Below are positions 1 through 7,029 of a stretch of DNA of 9,098 nt, piece after piece. The position numbers and the translations under genes were made by a program. Every line of letters begins with the position of its first letter. The stretch's first letter is position 1. The notes beneath the pieces were generated by a model, which saw nothing but the letters and a program-made list of their open reading frames with translations, was not told the origin of the DNA and did no database searches. This DNA is from CAYUCY01 sp964443525 (GTDB lineage Bacteria; Pseudomonadota; Alphaproteobacteria; Caedimonadales; Caedimonadaceae), in the NCBI GenBank assembly GCA_964443525.1, contig CAYUCY010000061.1, forward strand, positions 1 to 9,098, written 5' to 3'.

Positions 1-145
1 AGGTGAAATTTTTGGCATAAATCACTAAAATAGAAGAGATTTAATATCTTTAAGAACCACCCTCGCCTCAAAAAAGCTTCTCACAAAGCTTCTCACAATG
101 CCTTGAGTTTTGACAAAGATAAAAGACCGCTTTATGGGCAATTCC
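1..145. other. non-coding stretch downstream of the adenosyltransferase gene
   Basis: No supported gene lies here. On the minus strand, downstream of the adenosyltransferase stop, reading frames are short and closed. An ATG at 18-16 (minus) opens a frame reading MPKISP that runs off the window, but it has no clear Shine-Dalgarno sequence, so I do not call it. In many alphaproteobacteria the electron-transfer flavoprotein genes (etfB, etfA) follow this adenosyltransferase. That is recalled knowledge, and no etfB start is visible here. The only structured element is the 12-bp tandem duplication listed separately. Confidence 0.6.
74..97. repeat. 12-bp tandem duplication with weak terminator potential
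   Basis: The unit AAGCTTCTCACA occurs twice head to tail (74-85 and 86-97). Each copy contains the palindrome AAGCTT. Read on the minus strand, the two AAGCTT blocks can pair around a 6-nt loop (TGTGAG) and are followed directly by a run of T. This resembles a Rho-independent terminator for the minus-strand adenosyltransferase transcript about 50 nt upstream. The stem has only two G-C pairs, so it would be weak. The duplication is seen directly; the terminator role is inference. Confidence 0.5.
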
Positions 146-715
146 TCAAGAAATCTCCGGCGTCCCGCCTGGGATCCAGAGAACATCGCGGGCCCCCTGA
201 TCATTGGTGTATCTGGCCAGAACAAAAAGCAAGTCGGAAAGACGGTTCAGATATTTAGAGGCCTCGGGATTCACTGTTTCAAGGGAAGCCAGGTGATAAC
301 AGAGCCTTTCCGCGCGCCTGACAACGGTGCGAGCCAGGTGAAGGGTCGCGGATAAACGGGAGCCTCCCGGTAAAACGAAGGATTTGAGCGGTTGCAAAGC
401 CCCATTATAGTGATCGATTTCCCTCTCAATCCGAATGACTTGATCTGCCCTTATCCGAAGAGAAGTGACGCCCTCTCGATCCTTAGGCGTGCACAAGTCC
501 GCTCCCAGATCAAAAAGGTCATTTTGAATCCGCTGGAGAAGAGCGTCAATTTCTCCCTGGGCTTCAAGGCGTGCCATCCCGAGAGTCGCATTGGCTTCGT
601 CCACAGCGCCGATCGCCTCAATGCGAGGCGAGAATTTTTCGACTCGCGTACCGTCGCCGAGGGATGTTTTTCCCTTATCCCCGCCGCGGGTGTAAATGCG
701 CGTGAGCTGAACCAT
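146..715 (-). CDS. PduO-type ATP:cob(I)alamin adenosyltransferase
   Basis: Cytosolic enzyme that transfers the adenosyl group of ATP to cob(I)alamin, making coenzyme B12 for adenosylcobalamin-dependent enzymes. The 189-residue protein has the usual length for the PduO/MMAB family. The N-terminal ATP phosphate-binding loop is present (residues 8-20, YTRGGDKGKTSLG), followed by VDEANATLG (38-46), FVLPGG (113-118), the arginine-rich ARTVVRRAERL helix (128-138) and the YLNRLSDLLFVLAR block (155-168). Every family signature I know is intact, so it is probably active. The start ATG at 715 lies 2 nt after the stop of the upstream HIG1-like gene, and its Shine-Dalgarno (GGGAAGGGA) is inside that gene's last codons, suggesting translational coupling. 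This family is unrelated to CobA/CobO adenosyltransferases despite the shared reaction. No cobalamin-dependent enzyme is visible in the window, so the user of the cofactor is unknown. Confidence 0.95.
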   Translation of the reverse strand: MVQLTRIYTRGGDKGKTSLGDGTRVEKFSPRIEAIGAVDEANATLGMARLEAQGEIDALLQRIQNDLFDLGADLCTPKDREGVTSLRIRADQVIRIEREIDHYNGALQPLKSFVLPGGSRLSATLHLARTVVRRAERLCYHLASLETVNPEASKYLNRLSDLLFVLARYTNDQGARDVLWIPGGTPEIS

Positions 716-717
716 GC

Positions 718-921
718 CTATCCCTTCCCCATTTGAAGAAAAAGAAGAAGCGCAAAGACCGCGAGCGCGATAGCTTGCACGAGTATGCGAAGGCGCATCA
801 GCTTTTGTGAACGCGCCGAATGACCTTTTTTCATGACAAACAAGTTGATGATGCCGAGAATTAGGACGATTCCGGTTGCAATTACGGCCCCAATGACTAC
901 ATATTTAAGGACGTGAGACAT
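718..921 (-). CDS. HIG1-domain twin transmembrane helix small protein
   Basis: A 67-residue inner-membrane protein with two predicted helices (about 5-30 and 46-64) joined by a short basic loop carrying KKGHSARSQKLMRLR (31-45). The loop pattern, a basic stretch with QKLMRLR before a second hydrophobic helix, matches the HIG1 N-terminal domain family known from alphaproteobacteria and mitochondria. Mitochondrial members associate with respiratory supercomplexes; the role of the bacterial ones is poorly defined. The ATG at 921 has an AGAGG about 10 nt upstream. The gene precedes the cobalamin adenosyltransferase with a 2-nt gap. As I recall, the same pair is common in alphaproteobacteria, which supports both the call and the taxonomic guess. 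Its C-terminal Gly-Lys-Gly is encoded by the purine-rich ribosome binding site of the next gene. Confidence 0.85.
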   Translation of the reverse strand: MSHVLKYVVIGAVIATGIVLILGIINLFVMKKGHSARSQKLMRLRILVQAIALAVFALLLFLQMGKG

Positions 922-1013
922 CTTATATGAGCCTCTTTGATCTTTGTTTCTGACACTATAGCAGAACAGGCAAGAGGAACAATCCGAATTGAATCAAGAC
1001 CCAGAGGAATTTC
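922..1013. promoter_or_regulatory. divergent intergenic region between the HIG1-like gene and parE
   Basis: This 92-nt region must hold the promoters for both divergent units, unless transcription enters from elsewhere. On the minus strand a TATAGT (960 to 955) lies 16 nt downstream of TTGTTC (982 to 977), a weak match to a sigma-70-type promoter for the HIG1-like gene. I see no equally good pair for parE; the same ACTATAG stretch could serve as a poor -10 on the plus strand. The parE ribosome binding site AGAGG is at 1003-1007, 6 nt before its ATG. The promoter reading is inference from short matches. Confidence 0.35.
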
Positions 1014-3015
1014 ATGAGCGATCTTTTCAGTGCCGTAAGACAACCGACAAAATCGGATTATTCCGCCAAAGATATTGAGGTTCTGGAGGGCCTCGAGCCC
1101 GTAAGACGCCGCCCGGGCATGTATATTGGCGGCACCGATGAACGGGCGCTTCATCATCTTGTGGCCGAGATCGTTGATAACGCCATGGACGAGGCTGTTG
1201 CAGGTCATGCCTCCCGTATTGAGGTGGAGCTGAAGAATGACGGGTCTGTAGAGATACGAGATAACGGTCGGGGTATCCCCATCGATCCGCACCCGAAGTA
1301 CCCCGATAGATCAGCCCTTGAAGTGATCCTGACAACGCTGCACTCTGGCGGTAAATTCGGCGGGGATGCCTATAAAACATCTGGAGGGCTTCATGGCGTC
1401 GGGATGTCCGTGGTTAATGCTCTTTCGGATTTTTTGGCCCTAGAGGTTGTGAAAGATCGTCGCCTTTGGCGTCAGACTTATTCGAGGGGGACGCCTACAT
1501 CACCCCTTTCCGAAATTGGCCCCGTGCATAACAGGCGCGGCACTGCCCTCCAATTTCACCCGGACCCGGAGATCTTCGGAGAGAAGGCACACTTCAAGCC
1601 GGTCATTCTTTACCGGATGGTTCGTTCTAAAGCCTATCTTTTTAAAGGTGTTGAGATCCGTTGGAAATGTGCGGAGGAGATCCTCGGAGGGGACGAAAAA
1701 ACACCTCGGGAAGATATCCTTCATTTTCCGGGAGGACTTAAAGATTACCTGCTTGAAGTTCTTGAAGGCCAAGAACTTGCCACACCTGAACCCTTCTCGG
1801 GAGAAGCGGATTTCCCGGATGAGTCGGGACGCCTCGAGTGGGCGGTTTCATGGCCGATCCAGCACGAGGGTTTCTTTAATATGTATTGCAATACGGTTGT
1901 GACCCCTTTGGGGGGAACGCACGAAACTGGTTTTCGGGCAGGACTTACTCGATCTTTGCGAGCCTTCGGCGAACTAATCGGACATAGAAAAGCCGCGCAA
2001 ATTACGGCCGATGACGTCATGAGTGACGTAACGGGGATTCTCTCAGTCTTTGTGCGCGACCCTCAATTTCAGGGACAAACCAAGGAAAAGCTGGTTTCTC
2101 AAAGCGTAACGCGGAATGTGGAGGCCGTCATTAAAGATCATTTCGATCACTGGCTTTCCTCGAACAAGGTGATGGGAGAGGCGCTTCTCCAGCATGTCAT
2201 CGAACGACTCGAGGAGCGGCTCGAGCGTCGCCAATCGAAAGAGGTTGCCCGTCAAACGGCGACAAGGCGCCTTCGTTTGCCCGGAAAGCTGGCTGATTGT
2301 AACTCGACGAATCCGTCCGAGTGCGAAATTTTTTTGGTTGAAGGGGATTCCGCCGGCGGGTCCGCTAAACAAGCGCGAGACAGAAAGACCCAGGCCGTTT
2401 TGCCTTTGCGCGGAAAGATCCTGAACGTGGCGAGTGCCACCGTTGATAAGATGAGATCGAATCAGGAAATTACCGACCTGGCTCTTGCCTTGGGATGCGG
2501 TACGGGAAAGGCCTGTAATACCCAAAACTTGCGCTATCATCGCGTCGTCGTCATGACGGATGCCGATGTGGACGGCGCTCATATCGCCTCTCTTCTCTTG
2601 ACCTTTTTCTTCCAGNNNNNNNNNNCGGGCTCTCATTGAGGGGAGATATGTCTATCTTGCGCTTCCACCTCTTTATCGGCTGACCCAAGGCAGCAAGAGC
2701 GCGTATGCACGAGATGATGCTCATCGGGAAGAGCTAATGAAGACCGAGTTCAACGGGAAAGGTAAAGTCGAGGTCAGCCGCTTTAAAGGACTTGGCGAGA
2801 TGTCCTGGCAACAGTTAAAAGAAACAACGATGGATCCGACCAAACGAATTTTAATGCGGGTTCATCTCCCTTCAGGACCTGTCTCCGCCAATTTTATGGA
2901 GGAAGGGCTCATTCCCATTGAAGAGTTTGTAGATGCCTTGATGGGAAAACGTCCGGAAAAAAGATTCGCTTTCATTCAAAGTAATGCCGCCTTTGCAGGC
3001 GAGATTGATGCTTGA
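1014..3015 (+). CDS. parE: DNA topoisomerase IV subunit B, interrupted by an assembly gap
   Basis: ATPase subunit of topoisomerase IV, which with ParC decatenates and relaxes daughter chromosomes. The 534 residues before the gap show the GHKL ATPase: EIVDNAMDEA with catalytic Glu52 and Mg-binding Asn56, DNGRGIP (83-89) and GGLHGVG (124-130). The transducer domain follows, with QTKEKL (355-360). The TOPRIM domain has EGDSAGG (443-449) and DADVDG (516-521). After the Ns, 129 residues start at 2626 in another frame and include the SRFKGLGEM motif and the C-terminal tail. The total of about 665 residues, without the long insertion of proteobacterial GyrB, favours ParE over GyrB. Ten Ns (2616-2625) break the frame on paper, but the flanking protein aligns with ParE if about two residues (6 nt) are missing. 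I therefore treat it as one intact gene. The start ATG has AGAGG 6 nt upstream. It heads the plus-strand series. Confidence 0.95.
2616..2625. other. assembly gap of ten Ns inside parE
   Basis: Ten consecutive undetermined bases. The reading frame before them ends in LLLTFFFQ and the frame after them begins RALIEGRYVYL. The two are offset by one base when ten Ns are counted literally. Typical ParE sequence, as I recall it, has only two further residues between these blocks (an E-M or Q-M pair). The true gap is therefore more likely 6 nt than 10, and the N count looks like a scaffolding placeholder. Confidence 0.9.
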
Positions 3016-3070
3016 CGACCTTTCATCTCGCATGCTTTTCTAAGGTCAAAATATGACAGGACGATGACAA

Positions 3071-3340
3071 ATGGCCGAGCCCTCATCTCTTACCTCTGTT
3101 CCCTTTGAACAGGCCCTTCAGGAACTCGAGACGATCGTAAGGTTGCTTGAAGAAGGAAAAGTACCCCTTGAGGAAGCCATTAAAGCATACGAGAGAGGGG
3201 CGCAGTTGCAGGCTCATTGTGAAACTCTTTTGAAATCCGCACGAACAAAAATTGAGGAGATCGTCCAGCATAAGGATGGAACGATTTCAACAAAACCGTC
3301 TCCCCTTCAAGAAACGATTTCCGCCGATGATGCTGAGTGA
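3071..3340 (+). CDS. xseB: exodeoxyribonuclease VII small subunit
   Basis: Small subunit of exonuclease VII, a cytosolic nuclease that degrades single-stranded DNA from both ends when several copies bind the XseA large subunit. The 89-residue protein is close to the family length of about 80. The signature helical hairpin covers residues 12-65: FEQALQELETIVRLLEEGK, then PLEEAIKAYERGAQL, then a helix beginning CETLLKSA. A polar tail follows. The ATG at 3071 has AGGA 9 nt upstream. It lies 55 nt after parE, and its 3' end overlaps ispA by 11 nt. The xseB-ispA linkage is widespread in proteobacteria and supports both names. xseA is not in the window. Confidence 0.95.
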   Translation: MAEPSSLTSVPFEQALQELETIVRLLEEGKVPLEEAIKAYERGAQLQAHCETLLKSARTKIEEIVQHKDGTISTKPSPLQETISADDAE

Positions 3341-4214
3341 GGCTCTTAAAAAAGATCAAAGATGCACAAATGAGGCTCTGCATCGCCTCCTTCTTCCGCT
3401 TAAAAATCAGACACCTCCGCAGCTCTTTGACGCGATGACTTACGCCTTGCTAGCTCCCGGAAAACGATTTCGGGCTTTTTTATGTCTTGAAGTGGGGCGG
3501 CGCCTGAACATTTCTGAAGAGCAGCTTTTGCCTCTCGCCTGTGCTATTGAAATGGTCCACTGCTATTCTTTGATTCACGATGATTTGCCGGCAATGGATA
3601 ACGCAGATCTCAGGCGTGGACGTCCCTCGGTCCACAAGAAATTCGATGAGGCAACGGCGATCCTTGCAGGAAACGCGCTTCAATCTCTTGCTTTCGAGAC
3701 GATGGCATCGGAAACGGTTTCTCCTCATTCAGCCGTTCGCTGCCGTCTTGTTCGAGACCTTGCCAAAGCAATTGGTGCTCAAGGGATGATGGCGGGTCAA
3801 ATCCTGGACTTACAAGGAGAGGCTCTCTCTTATTCTTTTGAGGAAGTACGACATATGGAAGCCTTAAAAACGGGCGCTTTAATTGCTTTTTCAGTCACGG
3901 CCCCGGCCTCTTTAAAAGGATTGGAAGCGTCTGAAATAGATCAACTCTCTGCGTTCGCAGAACTTCTAGGTCTTGCGTTTCAGGTCACCGATGATGTTCT
4001 CGACGTTGAGCAAAATTCTGCCATCTTGGGGAAACCATCGGGAGCTGATGATCGGCGTCAAAAGTCCACGTTTGTCTCTCTTCTCACGCTCGAGCGGGCC
4101 AAAACTTTTGCTTCAGAACTGATAGAAGCGGCTTGCAAGCACTTAAAAAATCTCTCATTTTCGGCTCCCCTTTTGGAAGAAACCTGTTATTATATTTTGA
4201 GGAGAGACAGATAA
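3330..4214 (+). CDS. ispA: (2E,6E)-farnesyl diphosphate synthase
   Basis: Cytosolic prenyltransferase that condenses isopentenyl diphosphate with dimethylallyl and then geranyl diphosphate to give the C15 precursor of undecaprenyl phosphate and quinone side chains. At 294 residues it matches E. coli IspA (299). Seen: GKRFRAFLCLE (44-54), the first Asp-rich motif DDLPAMD (84-90), LRRGRPSVH, and the second motif DDVLD (221-225), followed by a GKPSGAD loop and KSTFVSLL. An aromatic Tyr79, five residues before the first motif, plus the DDxxxxD spacing is the type II bacterial FPP synthase pattern, favouring a C15 product. Tandem ATGs at 3327 and 3330 both lie inside the end of xseB. No good Shine-Dalgarno is visible, so coupling to xseB translation is likely. 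An ATG at 3252 in the same frame would add an unconserved extension. The gene usually following ispA, dxs, is absent here. Confidence 0.95.
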   Translation: MLSEALKKDQRCTNEALHRLLLPLKNQTPPQLFDAMTYALLAPGKRFRAFLCLEVGRRLNISEEQLLPLACAIEMVHCYSLIHDDLPAMDNADLRRGRPSVHKKFDEATAILAGNALQSLAFETMASETVSPHSAVRCRLVRDLAKAIGAQGMMAGQILDLQGEALSYSFEEVRHMEALKTGALIAFSVTAPASLKGLEASEIDQLSAFAELLGLAFQVTDDVLDVEQNSAILGKPSGADDRRQKSTFVSLLTLERAKTFASELIEAACKHLKNLSFSAPLLEETCYYILRRDR

Positions 4215-4231
4215 CGCTTAAGGGAGCAATA

Positions 4232-4549
4232 ATGGAATTTCTCGGCATCTTTTTGAAGCCTGCCTTTTATATAATAGACCTCGTTTTGAGGGCTTACATT
4301 TTTGTCATTATCGCCCAAGTGATTTTGAGTTGGCTCGTGGCCTTTCGAATCATCAACACAAACAATCAATTCGTGATCGTCGTCGGTGAAGTTCTATATC
4401 GCCTGACGGAGCCTTTTTTAGGGCCCATTCGGAATAGACTTCCTTCCGTCACGGGGGTGGATTTTTCTCCTTTTGTGCTTCTCTTGGGCATCATTTTCGT
4501 GCGTATGATGCTGTCCTATCTCTCTATTTATTTATTCAAAACACTCTGA
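4232..4549 (+). CDS. YggT family membrane protein
   Basis: A 105-residue inner-membrane protein with two hydrophobic segments (about 11-40 and 78-103), the layout of the YggT family (DUF affiliation only; related to cyanobacterial and plastid CCB3/YCF19-type proteins). Family-type features are the TEPFLGPIRNRLP stretch (59-71) before the second helix and VDFSPFVLLLG (76-86). The biochemical function is not established; links to cell shape, division and osmotic tolerance are reported for relatives. The ATG at 4232 is preceded by AGGGAG 5 nt upstream, a strong site that fixes this start over in-frame upstream options overlapping ispA. It sits 17 nt after ispA and about 50 nt before folD, so it is probably co-transcribed with both. 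Confidence 0.9.
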   Translation: MEFLGIFLKPAFYIIDLVLRAYIFVIIAQVILSWLVAFRIINTNNQFVIVVGEVLYRLTEPFLGPIRNRLPSVTGVDFSPFVLLLGIIFVRMMLSYLSIYLFKTL

Positions 4550-4598
4550 CTTCGTATATAAATGAATCAATGAAATCTAGAAAGTGGCATTAACCCTC

Positions 4599-5468
4599 AT
4601 GACGGCGACCCTCATTCACGGCAGTGTGTCCGCTGCCAAACTAAAGCATGATACTCTTTTAAAAGTAGATGCTTTTAAGAAACAGACGGGGCACGTTCCC
4701 GGTCTGGCTGTGATTCTGGTGGGGGATGATCCCGCAAGTGAAATTTATGTGAACTCAAAATGCAGGCAAAGCGAAGAAGTAGGCATCGCTTCTTTCAAGT
4801 ATCATCTCTCGAAGGATATTTCCGAAGACGATATTGTTTCTCTGATTGAGGCTTTAAACGACCGGGATGATATAAACGGCATTCTTGTTCAGCTTCCCTT
4901 GCCGTCTCACATGAATCGCTTGAGGGTCATTGCTTCGATCGAGCCTTCAAAAGATGTGGACGGGTTACACCCCGAAAATATCGGGCGTCTTGCTTTAGGA
5001 GACCCGCTGGTCGCGCCGTGCACGCCTTGGGGATGTCTTCACCTGTTAAAAAGTGTTCATACCTCCCTTGAGGGGATGAATGCAGTTGTGATCGGCGCGT
5101 CCATCTTGGTTGGAAAGCCTATGGGTTTGCTTCTTCTCGAAGAGCGTTGTTCGGTCACCATCCTTCATGATAAATCCAAAAATGTTCCTGAAATTGCTCA
5201 AACCGCGGACATCTTAATTGTGGCAACGGGTGTCCCCGAACTCGTGAAAAAAGACTGGATCAAACCTGGAGCTACCGTAATTGATGTGGGCATCAATCGA
5301 CTCAAATCTATAAGCGGTTCCGGCAAGGTCGTTGGTGATGTTGCCTTTGAGGAGGTTTCGGAAGTTGCTGGCTATCTGACACCTGTTCCGGGCGGGGTTG
5401 GCCCTATGACCGTTGCGGTTCTTCTTGAAAACACGGCGGAGCTTGCCTGCCTTCAGGCCGGGATTTAG
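4599..5468 (+). CDS. folD: bifunctional methylenetetrahydrofolate dehydrogenase/cyclohydrolase
   Basis: Cytosolic enzyme that interconverts 5,10-methylene-, 5,10-methenyl- and 10-formyl-tetrahydrofolate with NADP, supplying one-carbon units for purines and initiator tRNA formylation. From the ATG at 4599 it has 289 residues, close to E. coli FolD. Conserved residues fall at equivalent numbers: Tyr50 and catalytic Lys54 (YVNSK), Gln98 in QLPLP, and Asp121 in DVDG. PCTPWG (140-145), the nucleotide-binding loop IGASILVGKPMG (165-176) and TPVPGGVGPMT near the C-terminus are also present. A GTG at 4584 in frame would add five residues (MALTL). I prefer the ATG because family N-termini begin like MTATLIHG, with AAAGTGG 11 nt upstream. 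The stop codon overlaps the convergent emrB stop by 4 nt, leaving no room for a separate terminator. Confidence 0.97.
   Translation: MTATLIHGSVSAAKLKHDTLLKVDAFKKQTGHVPGLAVILVGDDPASEIYVNSKCRQSEEVGIASFKYHLSKDISEDDIVSLIEALNDRDDINGILVQLPLPSHMNRLRVIASIEPSKDVDGLHPENIGRLALGDPLVAPCTPWGCLHLLKSVHTSLEGMNAVVIGASILVGKPMGLLLLEERCSVTILHDKSKNVPEIAQTADILIVATGVPELVKKDWIKPGATVIDVGINRLKSISGSGKVVGDVAFEEVSEVAGYLTPVPGGVGPMTVAVLLENTAELACLQAGI
5445..5458 (+). other. GC-rich hairpin in the last codons of folD
   Basis: GCCTG (5445-5449) pairs perfectly with CAGGC (5454-5458) across a 4-nt loop. It lies inside folD, just before its stop and 7 nt beyond the emrB stop, so both convergent transcripts could form it. Neither strand shows a T-run after it, so it is not a standard intrinsic terminator. 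It may still slow polymerase or mark a 3' end. The pairing is seen directly; any role is inference. Confidence 0.3.
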
Positions 5469-7027
5469 TGGCCTGCTTCGACGACATTTTTCGGTTTTCG
5501 TATAAGAGGCAAAAGAAGAGCTGACGCCAAAAAAAGACCCGCAATCAGGTAAAAGCAATCATTAAAAGTCAGGGTAAGGGCCTCCTTTTTCGTGATTGAG
5601 TAAAGCATTTTTAAAGCGCCTTGCTCAGGGTCTCCGATCATCATATCAGTCATTCGGCCCGTGAGTTTTTCTAAGAAATTTGTGACGGCGGTTTTCACGG
5701 ACGTGAGCGCTTCGGAGAGCCGAGCCATATGAAGCGCTTCCCGCTCGATGATCACGGTATTTAAGTACGCCAGCCCGAAGGCACCTCCGAGATTACGCAT
5801 AAGATTATAAAGGCCGCTTGCGTTCTTGAGTCGGTCGAGGGGGAGCGTCCCCAACGCAAGCTCATTAATAGGGATAAAACACAACATTAAAGAGATTCCT
5901 CGGACGGCCTGAGGCCAGAAGAATTCCCAAAATGCGGCATCAGAGGTGAGTCCCGCATTCAAGTAGATACCATAAAAAAATAGAAGAATTCCGATCGATA
6001 GCATGAGCCGCAGATCCATTTTTTTAGAAAGAAACCCTGCAAGAGGAGCGGATAAAAATTGTGCGGCTCCCGTGACGATCATGATTAGACCGATTTGAAG
6101 ACTGTTAAACCCTTGAACACGCGCGAGGAAGAGGGGCATCAGATAGACCGCTCCGTAAAGACCGACGCCTAGGCAGAAACTATAGGTACATCCAATCGCA
6201 TAGTTCCGATCTAGAAAGGCTCGCAGATCTACAATCGGATGAGGAGTTTGGAAGACACGAATGAAAAAGGCAAGGGCGCTGCTTGCTGTAATCATCGAAA
6301 AGAAGGCGATTTTTGAATCATTTAGCCAATCATGAGAAGGCCCTTCCTCGAGAATATATTGGAGCGATCCCAAAAACAGGGCCATAAAACCAGCGCCCCA
6401 CCAATCAAATTTCTTTTTGAGTTCCGGTTGGGGTTCGTCCACATGAATAAAATTCAAGACCATGACCGTGATAAAAAGTCCCGGAATAAGGTTAACGAGA
6501 AAGAGCCAATGCCAGGAAGCAAATTGGGTAAGATAGCCTCCGATCGTGGGACCTAAGGTGGGGGCCATGGTTGCAACAAGCCCCATGATGACGCCGACGG
6601 AGGCCCGTTTATCCGGTGGGAAGAGAGTAAAACTGGTTGCAAAGACGGTGGGAATCAGAGCACCGCCGATAAACCCTTGGCAAGTCCTGAAGAAAATAAG
6701 AGAGTTTAAGTCCCAAGAGAGAGCACATCCGAGACTCATAACCGTAAAACCCAAGGCACAAAAAGCAAAAAAAAGTCGGGTTGAGAAGATCCGCGAAAGA
6801 GTCCCCGCAAGAGGAATCATGATCACTTCTGCAATGAGGTATGAGGTTTGAACCCAACCGATTTCTTCAACGCTAGCGGAGAGTCCGGCTCTGATTTCAT
6901 TAAGAGAACTGGCCACGATTTGAATATCGAGGATTGCCATAAACATCCCCAAGACCATGCTCAAAAATCCGATCCACTCCTTTGAGCCGATAGGTTTGTA
7001 AACAGGGATGGAAGAAGGTCCTGACAT
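5465..7027 (-). CDS. emrB: DHA2-family (EmrB/QacA) MFS drug efflux transporter
   Basis: Inner-membrane proton-driven exporter of hydrophobic drugs and related compounds, expected to work with the adjacent EmrA adaptor and a TolC-type outer-membrane channel. The 520-residue protein has the repeated hydrophobic segments expected of a 14-helix DHA2 transporter. Seen: motif D1 LDIQIVASSLNEI in helix 1 (33-45, with Asp34), the WVQTSYLIAEVIMIPLAG segment (58-75), motif A-like GTLSRIFSTRLFF (75-87) and the antiporter motif C, APTLGPTIGG (155-164). A polar loop around 430-485 before the last helix is typical of EmrB. The ATG at 7027 lies 2 nt after the emrA stop with no strong Shine-Dalgarno, suggesting coupled translation. 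Its stop overlaps the end of folD. The substrate cannot be read from sequence. Another EmrB-like exporter role, for example a metabolite or siderophore, is possible. Confidence 0.9.
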   Translation of the reverse strand: MSGPSSIPVYKPIGSKEWIGFLSMVLGMFMAILDIQIVASSLNEIRAGLSASVEEIGWVQTSYLIAEVIMIPLAGTLSRIFSTRLFFAFCALGFTVMSLGCALSWDLNSLIFFRTCQGFIGGALIPTVFATSFTLFPPDKRASVGVIMGLVATMAPTLGPTIGGYLTQFASWHWLFLVNLIPGLFITVMVLNFIHVDEPQPELKKKFDWWGAGFMALFLGSLQYILEEGPSHDWLNDSKIAFFSMITASSALAFFIRVFQTPHPIVDLRAFLDRNYAIGCTYSFCLGVGLYGAVYLMPLFLARVQGFNSLQIGLIMIVTGAAQFLSAPLAGFLSKKMDLRLMLSIGILLFFYGIYLNAGLTSDAAFWEFFWPQAVRGISLMLCFIPINELALGTLPLDRLKNASGLYNLMRNLGGAFGLAYLNTVIIEREALHMARLSEALTSVKTAVTNFLEKLTGRMTDMMIGDPEQGALKMLYSITKKEALTLTFNDCFYLIAGLFLASALLLPLIRKPKNVVEAGH

Positions 7028-7029
7028 CT

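Noticed and set aside
392..736. 114-codon plus-strand frame over the adenosyltransferase
   Set aside because: It is antisense to a clearly conserved enzyme, with no recognisable motifs or ribosome binding site.
2043..2636. 197-codon open frame on the minus strand inside parE
   Set aside because: It is antisense to conserved TOPRIM coding sequence, crosses the N gap and has no family features. It is a shadow frame.
1014..3015. parE as a frameshifted pseudogene
   Set aside because: The only disruption is the run of Ns. Both flanks are fully conserved, and a 6-nt gap restores one frame.
1014..3015. Gene is gyrB instead of parE
   Set aside because: Total length of about 665 residues and absence of the large TOPRIM-domain insertion typical of proteobacterial GyrB favour ParE.
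3252..3329. Upstream ATG start for ispA
   Set aside because: The extra 26 residues are basic, lie entirely within xseB and do not resemble the N-terminus of farnesyl diphosphate synthases.
4584..4598. GTG start for folD giving 294 residues
   Set aside because: The ATG at 4599 matches the usual FolD N-terminus, and its residue numbering coincides with E. coli catalytic positions. The GTG has no better ribosome binding site.
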